In this document: positions 54,998 to 64,000 of the stretch, piece after piece
How the letters are laid out: the number at the start of each line of letters is the position of its first letter
Numbering within the stretch: position 1 is the first letter of the stretch
Origin: Pseudovibrio denitrificans JCM 12308
GTDB taxonomy: Bacteria > Pseudomonadota > Alphaproteobacteria > Rhizobiales > Stappiaceae
Assembly: GCF_001310815.1 (NCBI RefSeq)
Contig: NZ_BAZK01000006.1
Coordinates: 1 to 64,000 of the forward strand
DNA length: 64,000 bases
Reading direction: 5' to 3'
The notes under the pieces: model-generated
Databases searched by the model: none
Told to the model about the DNA's origin: nothing
What the model saw: the letters and a program-made list of their open reading frames with translations, nothing else
Translations under genes and position numbers: made by a program

Positions 54998-55399
54998 CTA
55001 AAAAGGATCGATTTCGTTGAAGCCCCGAATCCGGGCAATTTGGCGGCGATCTTTTTTCGTTGGACGTCCCGCACCGGCTTCGCGCTGCGCGACTGGAGCC
55101 TGTGTTTCTTTGGGAGGTGGTGGCGGTGACATGTCCTCATAAAGCGTCTGTGCTTCAGGGGCAGGACCGCGGCGGGTGCCAAGTTTCAAAACCTTAAGGA
55201 TCAAAAGGCGCCGCGGCATTGTGATGGTCAGTACATCGCCTGGCTTTACAGCTGCTTTGGCTGCTGAAACTTTCTCTTTGTTCAGTCTTACGTGTCCGGA
55301 CACTGCCAGTTTCTGAGCCAGCGTCCGGGACTTTGTTATGCGGGCGTACCAGAGCCACTTGTCAATGCGGATTGAGCCTTGTGGTTCTGGTGTTGCCAT
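54998..55399 (-). CDS. S4-domain RNA-binding protein (Hsp15-like)
   Basis: A 133-aa protein whose first 90 residues are a S4 domain: IRIDKWLWYARITKSRTLAQKLAVSGHVRLNKEKVSAAKAAVKPGDVLTI. Hsp15 family proteins bind stalled 50S subunits carrying nascent chains. The basic C-terminus (GRPTKKDRRQIARIRG) is also typical. It lies 22 bp downstream of the helicase gene on the same strand. Confidence 0.93.
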   Translation of the reverse strand: MATPEPQGSIRIDKWLWYARITKSRTLAQKLAVSGHVRLNKEKVSAAKAAVKPGDVLTITMPRRLLILKVLKLGTRRGPAPEAQTLYEDMSPPPPPKETQAPVAQREAGAGRPTKKDRRQIARIRGFNEIDPF

Positions 55400-55421
55400 C
55401 TGCGATATCCCGAAGGGGCGA

Positions 55422-58366
55422 CTATTTGTCGCCCTTTTCCAAGTTCTGTTTCAGGGACATCAGCGCTGCGAATGGAGAATCCGGATCCATTGGCTTGTCT
55501 TTGCGTGGAGCAGACTTCGCCTGATGGCCACGGTTCTGGTCCTTGTTGAAGCCACGGCCTTTGCCGCCTGGCTTGCCAGGATTGCGACGCTGCTGATTGT
55601 TGCCGCCACCACGACGCTCGCCACCGCCACGACGTTCATTGCCACCGCGTGCGTTGCGCTGCTGACGGTCGTTGTTGCTGCGACGACCACCGAAACGACC
55701 TGGGCGCCAGATTTCAACGGTAACCGTTTCCATCTCTTGCTCGCCTGTCGCTTCTTCAGAAGCTTCTGCCGGAGCAGCTTCTTCTGCTGGTGCTTCAGTC
55801 ACTTCCGCAGCTGCTGGAGCTTCGGCTTCACCTTCAGCAGCCTGTTCTGCTGGTGCAGCTTCGGCTTCTTCAGCAGGTGCTTCTGGCTTCTTGGTAACAG
55901 GGCGCTGTTCTTCGCGTGTTTCCAGACGGTAGCCGAGAGACTTCAGGATGTTGGAGAAGTCTTCGCCTGCACAGCCGAGCAGGGAGGTCATGGAAACGGT
56001 AACGGTGAATGCGCCACCTTCTACCAATGCGCCTTCTGGTGGCTCAACGCCTTCTTCCAGAGGCTTCCAGGCAACCAGCGGACGGATGATGTCTGCCAGA
56101 CGCTCCAGAATGTCGACGCGAACAGCGCGTGGACCACAAACGCGGAAGCCAACGACACGGTACAGTGCCTGCTCGATTTCCGGATCTACTGGAACGGAGG
56201 TGCGGCCAGATGCAGAGAGCTGTGGCAGCTCTGTCAGGCCTTTGATTTCGCCTTTGCCTTCTTTCAGCGCCCAGAGCTGAGCAAGCAGCTGGCTTGGTGC
56301 TGGCTTAAGAAGTGCAGGGACGTAAATGTGATATGCACCGAAGCGAACGCCGAGTTTGCGGAGCGAACCACGCATCTGCTGATCAAGCTGACGAATGTCA
56401 TCAGCGATCTCCTGACGCTCAAGAATGCCGAGGCCTTCGGTCAGGCGGAATGCTACGCCGCGAGCGATGCCTTCAACTTCTTCAGCCTGTTCCAGGTCGA
56501 AGAGAGGCTTCAGGAGAGTTTCGATGTGGGTCTTGATCCATAGATCAAGGCGCTCCTGCACCATGTCGCGTGCAGGTCCTGTCAATTGCTCATCAGCAAG
56601 AATGATCAGGGATGGGCGCAGGGTCTGTTCACCAGCGTCAGGCGGGCGATAGATTCACCCTGCCATCTTAATGTGCCGTCTGCGGAGAGGATGAACTCTT
56701 CGTTAGGCGCGCGAGACAACCGTTCTGCACGGTTTTCAATCTCACTAGCTAGTGCTTTTTGGGCCGCAGCACGGACAGCTTTTTCTTCCTGTCCTTCTGC
56801 CGTTGCATCCGGAGCAAACCGGAAGCCATGAAGCTGGCCAATGTGCTGTCCTTCTACAAGGACATCTCCGGTTGCGGTGATCTCCGCTTCGAGCATTTTG
56901 TTCTCTCTCAGACGTCGCATCAATACGCTGGTTCGCCGATCCACAAACCGCTGTGTAAGCCGTTCGTGAAGGGCATCTGATAATCGATCTTCTATGCCGC
57001 GCGTCACGCCCTGCCAGTGAGCAGGATCATTCAGCCAATCGGCACGGTTTGCCACAAAGGTCCACGTACGGATATGAGCTATCCGGTTCGCCAGTGTGTC
57101 GATATCCCCATCCGTCCTGTCCGCCAGTTTGATCTGACTATTGAACCAATCATCCGGAATGGCTCCGTCCTGGATCAGATGGGTATATATCCCTGTTACG
57201 AGATCTGCATGGTTTGCCGGAGCTATCTTGCGATAGTCTGGAACCTGACAGGTATCCCACAGTAATGAAACTCTCTCCTGCGTGGTCGCAAGGGAAAGAA
57301 TGTCCCTGTCACGATTAGCAAGTTCGAGAACACCGATATCCTCCGCCGGAGGGGCTTTGGTCAAGCCCTCTTCTCGCGGAGAATGCTCCAAACTGCGCAA
57401 AAGTGCGCGAATCGAGGAAAAATCGAGGTTTGGGTTGCGCCATTGCAGCACTTTTAATGGCTCGAACTCGTGAGATTCGAGTTGATGGACCAGTTCCTCA
57501 TCAAAACCAGGGACTCGTCCAGTTACACCAAAAGTACCATCTCTGAGGTGTCGGCCTGCGCGTCCGGCGATCTGTCCGGTCTCAGCTGGAGTGAGCTGGC
57601 GGTACTGATAGCCATCAAATTTGCGATGTCCGGCGAACGCGATGTGGTCCACATCAAGGTTCAGACCCATGCCTACGGCGTCGGTGGCGATGAGCCAATC
57701 AACGTCGCCATTCTGGAACAGGTCGACCTGTGCGTTGCGCGTTCTTGGAGAAAGAGAGCCGAGCACGACAGCTGCACCACCGCGCTGACGGCGGATGAGT
57801 TCTGCGATGGCGTACACTTCATCAGAGGAGAAGGCGACAATCGCAGAGCGGCGTGGGAGGCGTGTGATCTTCTTGGAGCCAGCGTAGGTCAGAATGGACA
57901 TACGTGGGCGAGTGATCACATTAATACCCGGCATCAGCTTTTCGAGCAGCGGACGGATGGTGGAAGAGCCGAGCAGGAGCGTTTCTTCTCTGCCGCGCAG
58001 GTTCAGGATGCGATCTGTAAAGACGTGGCCGCGCTCAAGGTCGCCGGCCAGCTGGACTTCATCAATAGCGACGAAGTCTACATCCAGATCCTTTGGCATG
58101 GCTTCTACAGTAGAGACCCAGAAGCGAGGGGTCTTCGGGATGATCTTTTCTTCGCCAGTAATAAGGGCGACGAGATCAGGTCCCTTCTTCTCTACAAGGC
58201 GGCCGTAGACTTCTCTTGCCAGCAAACGAAGGGGCAGGCCGATCAGGCCGGATGAGTATGCGCTCATCCGTTCGATCGCCAAATGGGTCTTACCCGTGTT
58301 CGTTGGCCCCAAAATCGCAGTGACAGACCGTGATCTTGTTGTTCGGTGCAACGTGTTCTTGTTCAT
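55422..58366 (-). CDS. SUV3-like DEAD/DEAH-box RNA helicase, frame broken once
   Basis: Starting MNKNTLHRTTRSRSVTAILG, the helicase core has GPTNTGKTHLAIERM (Walker A), VDFVAIDEVQLAGD (DEVQ box), AFSSDEVYAIAELIRRQRGGAAVVLGSLSPRTR and the motif VI segment GQIAGRAGRH. The first frame ends near 56606 after ARLTLVNRPCAHP; one lost C (CC read as C at 56635) restores TPGEQTLRPSLIILADEQLTGPARDMVQERLDLW and the remaining 380 residues. About 981 aa. The tail is low complexity: Ala/Glu-rich, then Arg/Gly/Asn-rich, as if for RNA binding. Mitochondrial SUV3 works in RNA decay. Confidence 0.93.
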
Positions 58367-59324
58367 CTAGAAGTGCAATTCCGTAGTCTATGGCCAAACG
58401 TATCTCGGCACTCAATTCTTTGGCTGGGATACTGAAAATGCCCGTGCGGTGCCTCACCCAATGAAGTGGCATTTATATGGCAGAGAAAAGCGCTGTAAAG
58501 CTCTGGAATGAATAAAGACGAAAAATGCTGATGATGAGCACTGGAATGAAGTTTCAGTTTCATACCGGTATAAAAGGGCTTTTTGTGTATACGTTATCGA
58601 CACTCTGCGGTTTTCGCTGAATAAGATGCATGACTATAACGTGCACTATATGCCGTTTTGGGGAGGTTACATCGTGTTAAATGGTTACAAGAAGCCAGCT
58701 GTTACGCGGATTATGCGTAACACATTTGCACTTGTTACTAGCTAAATTTCTGAGTAACTCTCTTGTTTTAGCTGAAAATTTGCCATTTGGTAATGCCCCC
58801 GGACATGCTGCGGATGAGTGCTGCAGGGGGGATGTTGCCACTTCTGTTTTAACCAATGGGTTTCTCCGGGGTGGAGTTATCCCCGCTTTCCCCTCAGGCA
58901 TATCGTTAAGTTTTTTGCATCTATGCAGAATGAAAAGAAACGGAGAATCCAACTGAGAAAAGTCTCAAAAGGTTGGAATATTTTTCCTATATTACATACG
59001 CATCCGTATTGATGCTCGGACAATCTAAGGTTAACGAATTGTTAACCTGCTCCTAACAATAGCTTTTTCCTAAGAAATAAGAATTCTCGTTTTAAGTCTA
59101 AAGTTTTCCCGTCGGCACTTTTCGAAAAAGACATAGTGCAATTTAACAATGTCAATATATATGGCCGTATTTCTATTGGGAGAGAAGTTAAATTGAATAG
59201 ATTTCTTTCCCAATATGAAAACAATGAGCTCGAATAGAAGATGGGTGATAGATACACCTTCTATATTGAGTGGATATTGCGTAGAGTAAGGTTGTTGGAG
59301 GCATAATATGTAGGGGTGTATAAA
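58367..59324. other. AT-rich intergenic region upstream of luxR
   Basis: A 958-bp region with no confident gene. GGGGAGG at 58660-58666 is followed at 58674 by a GTG that opens only 22 codons. A frame from 58681 to 58956 (91 codons) has a hydrophobic start but no clear signal. The perfect palindrome GGTTAAC-GAATT-GTTAACC lies at 59029-59047. Confidence 0.45.
59029..59047. promoter_or_regulatory. Perfect palindrome upstream of the LuxR gene
   Basis: GGTTAAC-GAATT-GTTAACC has 7-bp perfect arms around a 5-bp centre, 277 bp before the luxR start. It might be an operator, though not a usual lux box. Confidence 0.4.
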
Positions 59325-60043
59325 ATGAATCCGTTGACTGCTGCACTTGAATTTGTTGAATCTATTAATAATGAAGAGACACCTGATGGTGTTTCTAAGC
59401 GTATTGCTGAACTTGGCCAATCTTTCGGCTTTACAAGTTTTTGTCTCGCTGCGATCCCCGAAGCCGGCGCATCTTTTGATGGGTCAATTATGTTGAGTGT
59501 TGGCGCCCTGAGTGGCAACAACGTTATCTCGACCGTGATTATGTACAAAATGATCCGATTGTCGCGAAAGCGCGCACTGCTAGTCGTCCATTCCTATGGT
59601 CCAGTGTTGCACGTGATCGCAATTTGACAGCAGCTGCACAGCAAGTCCTTTCCGAAGCACGTGATTACGGAATGTATGATGGTGTTTGTGTGCCGGTGCA
59701 TGGCCTTCAAGGCTATCAGGGCATGCTTATCTTTGGTGGACCTGAGGTGCGTTTGAATGAACGCGAGATCAGTGTTCTTCATCTGGTTGGTATTTACGCA
59801 AGTAATAAGGTGCGTGAGCTTGTTGGTGCGAACACCAACCGTCCTCGCCATCGCCTTACTCCTCGCGAGCTTGAATGTCTGAAGTGGTCCGATGCAGGCA
59901 AGACAAGTTGGGAGATCAGCCAGATTCTGAATATCTCACAGCATACTGCAGATTGGTACCTGGCTTCGGCTGCCAGAAAGCTGCATGCTGCGAACAGAAC
60001 ACACGCGGTGGCTGAAGGTTTCCGCCTGGGTCTTATTCGTTAA
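59325..60043 (+). CDS. LuxR-family quorum-sensing type regulator, frame broken once
   Basis: The first frame reads MNPLTAALEFVESINNEETPDGVSKRIAELGQSFGFTSFCLAAIPE and fails at 59500; one restored T joins it to WRPEWQQRYLDRDYVQNDPIVAKARTASRPFLWSSVARD. This is the AHL-binding pattern W-x3-Y-x7-DP...W. The C-terminal HTH is LTPRELECLKWSDAGKTSWEISQILNISQHTADWYLASAARKLHAANRTHAV. About 239 aa, the family norm. No luxI synthase is in the window, so it may be a solo. AGGGG precedes the ATG at 59325. Confidence 0.9.
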
Positions 60044-60384
60044 GCTATAACGACACCTACACATGCACTCGGCAGGGTTCGCTATGCGAAGCCTGCTGTT
60101 TGCACTTGTGCGGATGAGTATAATTTGCCTCCTTTAGTCGTAAAAGTAGAAAAATTTGCATGAGATATATTAGTGAAGTCAAAATTTAGGGTATTTGTGT
60201 ATATATTTTTACGTGTTTAGTTTTTCTCAATTGTACGATAAACTCCTTAGAATTTCCCCGTTTTCTTAATGTTTTATGACCCGTTAAATATAGTAATGGC
60301 TCAAGTGACTATAAATTAATCTTTCCATAGAGGGATTTGCTCGACTATAAAGCCCCAAAATACATAGAGACTGGGGGACCTACT
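60044..60384. other. AT-rich intergenic region before pyc
   Basis: No gene in 341 bp. The region after 60120 is strongly AT-rich and probably contains the pyc promoter. The hairpin at 60072-60102 is listed separately. Confidence 0.4.
60072..60102 (+). terminator. Hairpin after luxR, probable terminator
   Basis: GCAGGGTTCGC and GCGAAGCCTGC pair around TAT, with one G-G mismatch, and are followed by TGTTTGC. The T run is weak. Confidence 0.5.
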
Positions 60385-63300
60385 TTGGCTATTCAACGAA
60401 TATTGGTTGCTAACCGCTCAGAAATTGCAATTCGAGTTTTTCGAGCTGCAAACGAACTTGGTCTCCAAACGGTTGCTGTATTTGCTGAAGAAGACAAGTT
60501 GGCTTTACATCGCTTTAAGGCAGATGAAGCTTATCAGGTAGGTAAAGGCCTGGGCCCGATTGAGGCTTACTTGTCTATCGACGAGATTATCCGCGTTGCA
60601 AAAGAACAGCGCGTTGATGCAATTCACCCTGGTTATGGTTTCCTTTCTGAAAGCCCGGAGTTTGCTGAGGCTTGTGCAGAGAACGGCATTATCTTTATTG
60701 GCCCTTCTCCTGAAACTATGCGCCGCTTGGGTAACAAAGTTTCTGCACGCGAGCTGGCAATCAAAGCCGGCGTACCGGTGATGCCTGCGACTGATCCGCT
60801 TCCAGATGACATGGAAGAAGTGAAGCGCCTTGCGCTGGAGATCGGTTATCCGGTGATGCTCAAAGCATCCTGGGGCGGTGGCGGTCGCGGTATGCGCGTG
60901 ATCAAAGATGAGGAAACGCTGGAACGCGAAGTTGTTGAAGCTAAGCGTGAAGCACGTGCTGCCTTTGGTAAGGATGAAGTTTACCTCGAAAAGCTGGTTG
61001 AGCGTGCCCGTCACGTTGAAGTGCAGATCCTTGGCGATCAGCATGGCAACCTTGTTCATCTGTTTGAACGTGATTGTTCTATTCAGCGTCGTCACCAAAA
61101 AGTGGTTGAGCGCGCTCCGGCTCCTTATCTTGATGAAGAGAAGCGCCGTGAGCTTTGTGAGTATGGCCTGAAGATCGGCCGTGAAGTTGGCTATTGTGGT
61201 GCTGGTACTGTTGAGTTCCTGATGGATGCCGATACCGGCAAGGTTTACTTCATTGAAGTGAACCCGCGTATTCAGGTGGAGCACACGGTTACTGAAGAAG
61301 TGACTGGCATTGACATCGTTCGTGCGCAGATCCGTATTGCTGAAGGTGGTCGCATTGGTGATGAGAACGTCACCGGTGTTCCTGAGCAGGCTGGTATTGA
61401 GCTGAATGGTCATGCCCTTCAGTGTCGTATTACCACCGAAGATCCTGAGCATAACTTTATTCCGGATTACGGACGTATCAGCGCTTATCGTGGTGCGACC
61501 GGCTTTGGTGTTCGCTTGGATGGTGGCACCGCGTATGCAGGTGCTGTGATCACCCGCTTCTACGATCCGCTGCTTGAGAAAGTCACTGCGTGGGCGCCGA
61601 CACCTGAAGAAGTTTGCGCGCGTATGGATCGTGCTCTGCGCGAGTTCCGTATTCGCGGTGTTGCGACGAACCTGATCTTCCTTGAGCGGATCATTGGTCA
61701 TCCGTCATTCAAGGATAACTCTTATACGACCCGCTTCATTGATAATACGCCTGAGCTGTTTGAGAACATCAAGACGGCTGACCGCGCAACGAAGCTTTTG
61801 AACTACATCGCTGATGTGACTGTAAACGGGCACCCGGAAACTAAGGGGCGTCCGACACCACCAGCAGATGCGCCATCACCTGTTGCGCCGAAGTTCAAAC
61901 TACCAGTTATGGATGGCACGCGTCAGAAGTTGGAAGAGCTTGGTCCCAAAGACTTTGCCAAGTGGGTGAAAGCGCAGCCGCAAGTGTTGGTGACTGACAC
62001 CACCATGCGTGATGCGCACCAGTCTTTGCTTGCTACACGCATGCGTACCTATGATCTGGTGCAGGTTGCGGACAGCTATGCGCAGGGTCTGCCTGAGCTG
62101 TTCTCTCTGGAATGCTGGGGTGGCGCGACCTTTGACGTGTCCATGCGCTTCCTGACTGAAGATCCATGGGAGCGTCTGCGCCTTGTTCGTGAGAAAGCGC
62201 CAAACCTGCTGATGCAGATGTTGCTGCGTGGTTCCAACGGTGTGGGGTATGCGAACTATCCGGACAACGTGGTGCAGCACTTTGTTCGCCAAGCTGCTGA
62301 ATCTGGCGTGGATGTGTTCCGCGTGTTTGACTGTCTCAACTGGGTTGAGAACATGCGCGTGTCTCTGGATGCGGTTCAGGAGCAGGGCAAGCTTTGTGAA
62401 GCAGCGCTTTGTTACACTGGCGACATTCTGAACAGTGCGCGTCCGAAGTATGATCTGAAGTACTACGTCAATCTGGCGAAGGAGCTTGAAGCGGCAGGTG
62501 CGCATATTCTTGGTATTAAGGATATGGGCGGCGTGCTGAAGCTCAGGCCGCCAAGGTTCTGATCAAAGCGCTGAAAGATGAGATCGAAATTCCGATCCAC
62601 TTCCACACGCACGATACTTCCGGTATCGCAGCCTCAACTGTTCTGGCAGCTGTCGAAAGCGGTGCGGACATTGTTGATCTGGCGATGGATTCCCTGTCCG
62701 GCCTGACTTCTCAACCATGCATGGGCTCTGTTGTTGAAGCGCTGAAGGGTACTTCTCGTGATAGTGGTCTGGATACTGACCGTATTCAGCAGATTTCCTT
62801 CTACTGGGAAGCTGTTCGTACTCAGTATCGCGCATTCGAGAGTGATCTGCGCTTTGGTGCTTCTGAAGTTTATCTGCACGAGATGCCAGGTGGTCAGTTC
62901 ACCAACCTGAAAGAACAGGCTCGTTCGCTTGGTCTTGAAATGCGCTGGCACGAAGTTGCGAAGGCCTATGCTGACGTGAACATGATGTTTGGTGACATTG
63001 TGAAGGTTACGCCAAGTTCCAAGGTTGTTGGTGACATGGCGGTGATGATGGTGTCTCAGGGCATCACACCTGAAGATGTGATTGATCCGAACAAGGAAGT
63101 TTCCTTCCCAGAATCCGTCGTCAACATGATGCATGGCGATCTCGGCATTCCTCCGGGAGGTTGGCCTGCAGACCTGCAGAAGAAGGTTCTGAAAGGTCAG
63201 GAGCCGATCACGGTTCGTCCGGGTTCTCTGTTGGAAGCTGAGGACATGGATGCCAAGCGTGAGGAACTCTCTGGCATTCTGGGCCGCAAAGGCTCTGAGC

Positions 63301-63830
63301 AGGAACTCTCTTCCATGCTCATGTACCCGAAGGTTTATACCGAGTTCACCAAGGCACAGGACAAGTATGGTCCAACCAGCGTGCTGCCAACTCCAACCTA
63401 CTTCTACGGTCTGGATGTTGGTGATGAAATTATGGCCGAGCTGGAGCCGGGCAAGACCATGGTTATCTCCTGTCTTGCGATTGGTGAAACTGATGAGCAT
63501 GGCGAAAAGCGTGTGTTCTTTGAGCTGAACGGTCAGCCACGTAATATCCGTATCATCGACCGTACCCATAGCGCAGCCAACACACCTGCGCGCCGTAAGG
63601 CAGATGATGACAATGAGCTTCAGATTGGTTCACCTGTGCCGGGCGTTATCTCAACGCTGGCGGTGAAGGCAGGTCAGACCGTGAAAGCTGGCGATCTGCT
63701 GGTCTCCATTGAAGCGATGAAGATGGAAACATCTGTTCATGCGGAACGTGACGGTGAGATCAGTGAAGTTTGTGTAGCACCTGGCGATCAGCTTGATGCG
63801 AAGGACCTGATTGTTACCTTTAAGGGATAG
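60385..63830 (+). CDS. pyc: Pyruvate carboxylase, frame broken once
   Basis: Carboxylates pyruvate to oxaloacetate with ATP and bicarbonate. A TTG at 60385 after GGGGGACC gives AIQRILVANRSEIAIRVFRAANELG; a TTG at 60337 is an alternative. Biotin carboxylase domain: HPGYGFLSESPEFAEAC, KASWGGGGRGMRVI, EVNPRIQVEHTVTEEVTGID. Carboxyltransferase domain: DTTMRDAHQSLLATRMRT. The frame breaks at 62542; one restored C gives GVLKPQAAKVLIKALKDEIEIPIHFHTHDTSG. The biotin domain has EAMKMET near the C-terminus. About 1148 aa. The usual GIKDMAG reads GIKDMGG. It is on its own, with a strong terminator. Confidence 0.96.
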
Positions 63831-63859
63831 TGCTTGAACTGCACTGATTGATTGAGATT

Positions 63860-63908
63860 AACCAGCAATGCGTTTGGTGCATGAGCACTATGCATTGCTG
63901 GTTTTTTC
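63860..63908 (+). terminator. Rho-independent terminator of pyc
   Basis: AACCAGCAATGC pairs exactly with GCATTGCTGGTT, with a 20-base loop, followed by TTTT. It lies 29 bp beyond the pyc stop. The remaining 92 bases of the window hold nothing that I can recognise. Confidence 0.85.
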
Positions 63909-64000
63909 GTTTGTAGGTTTTAATTATCTAATTATATCAGTCGTTTAATTGATTTTTGAAGCTACGTTTTACGTTAGGTATTGCTACGTTCCGTAGTAGT

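Overview
The window looks like chromosomal DNA of an alphaproteobacterium of the Hyphomicrobiales/Stappiaceae type; gene content and codon style remind me of Pseudovibrio, but this is recognition, not a search result. Supporting signs are the hemC-hemD-Mic60-hemY cluster, tsaD-gpsA-YciI-EVE on the opposite strand, the rpoH-carD-fdxA-S4-SUV3 helicase block, a bacterial ETF-beta methyltransferase, and intergenic palindromes of rhizobial style.

Layout. 1-9.7 kb: partial epimerase, leuB, an Ntn hydrolase, small exported or unknown proteins, a comB-like gene, a lipoprotein, and asd preceded by a Thr/Met/Lys-rich leader ORF. 9.8-19 kb: TetR with a divergent target, GNAT, TenA-like protein, polar amino-acid ABC transporter (binding protein, permease, ATPase), PLP-dependent dehydratase, M20 amidohydrolase and a LuxR-type regulator. 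19-30.6 kb: ETF-beta methyltransferase, EVE, YciI, gpsA, NUDIX, repeats and tsaD, then divergently hemC-hemD-Mic60-hemY and tRNA-Thr(CGU). 30.8-35.4 kb: AGE epimerase, Gfo/Idh/MocA oxidoreductase, lldD and an RHH-membrane-EF-hand protein.

35.67-49.88 kb is a 14.2-kb mobile island between a 23-bp direct repeat, integrated at the 3' end of tRNA-Arg(CCU). It carries a tyrosine integrase, AlpA regulator, HUH rolling-circle-type Rep, HNH protein, terminase-small-subunit-like protein, serine recombinase and a tight operon hsdM-hsdS-AAA ATPase-HNH (Septu PtuA/PtuB-like) without hsdR. The set resembles a phage satellite carrying a composite defence module.

49.9-64 kb: tRNA-Arg, SNase-like protein, M48 lipoprotein protease, sigma-32, CarD, ferredoxin, S4 protein, SUV3-like helicase, an AHL-type LuxR regulator and pyruvate carboxylase.

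A dominant feature is about 19 single-base frame breaks, mostly shortened homopolymers, in otherwise intact genes, including leuB, tsaD and pyc. I read these as base-calling errors and annotate the genes across the breaks, saying so in each entry. The best candidates for new biology are the asd leader ORF, the HsdMS-PtuAB operon on its satellite-like island, the RHH-membrane-EF-hand fusion with tandem upstream palindromes, and a 416-bp structured repeat present twice in inverted orientation.
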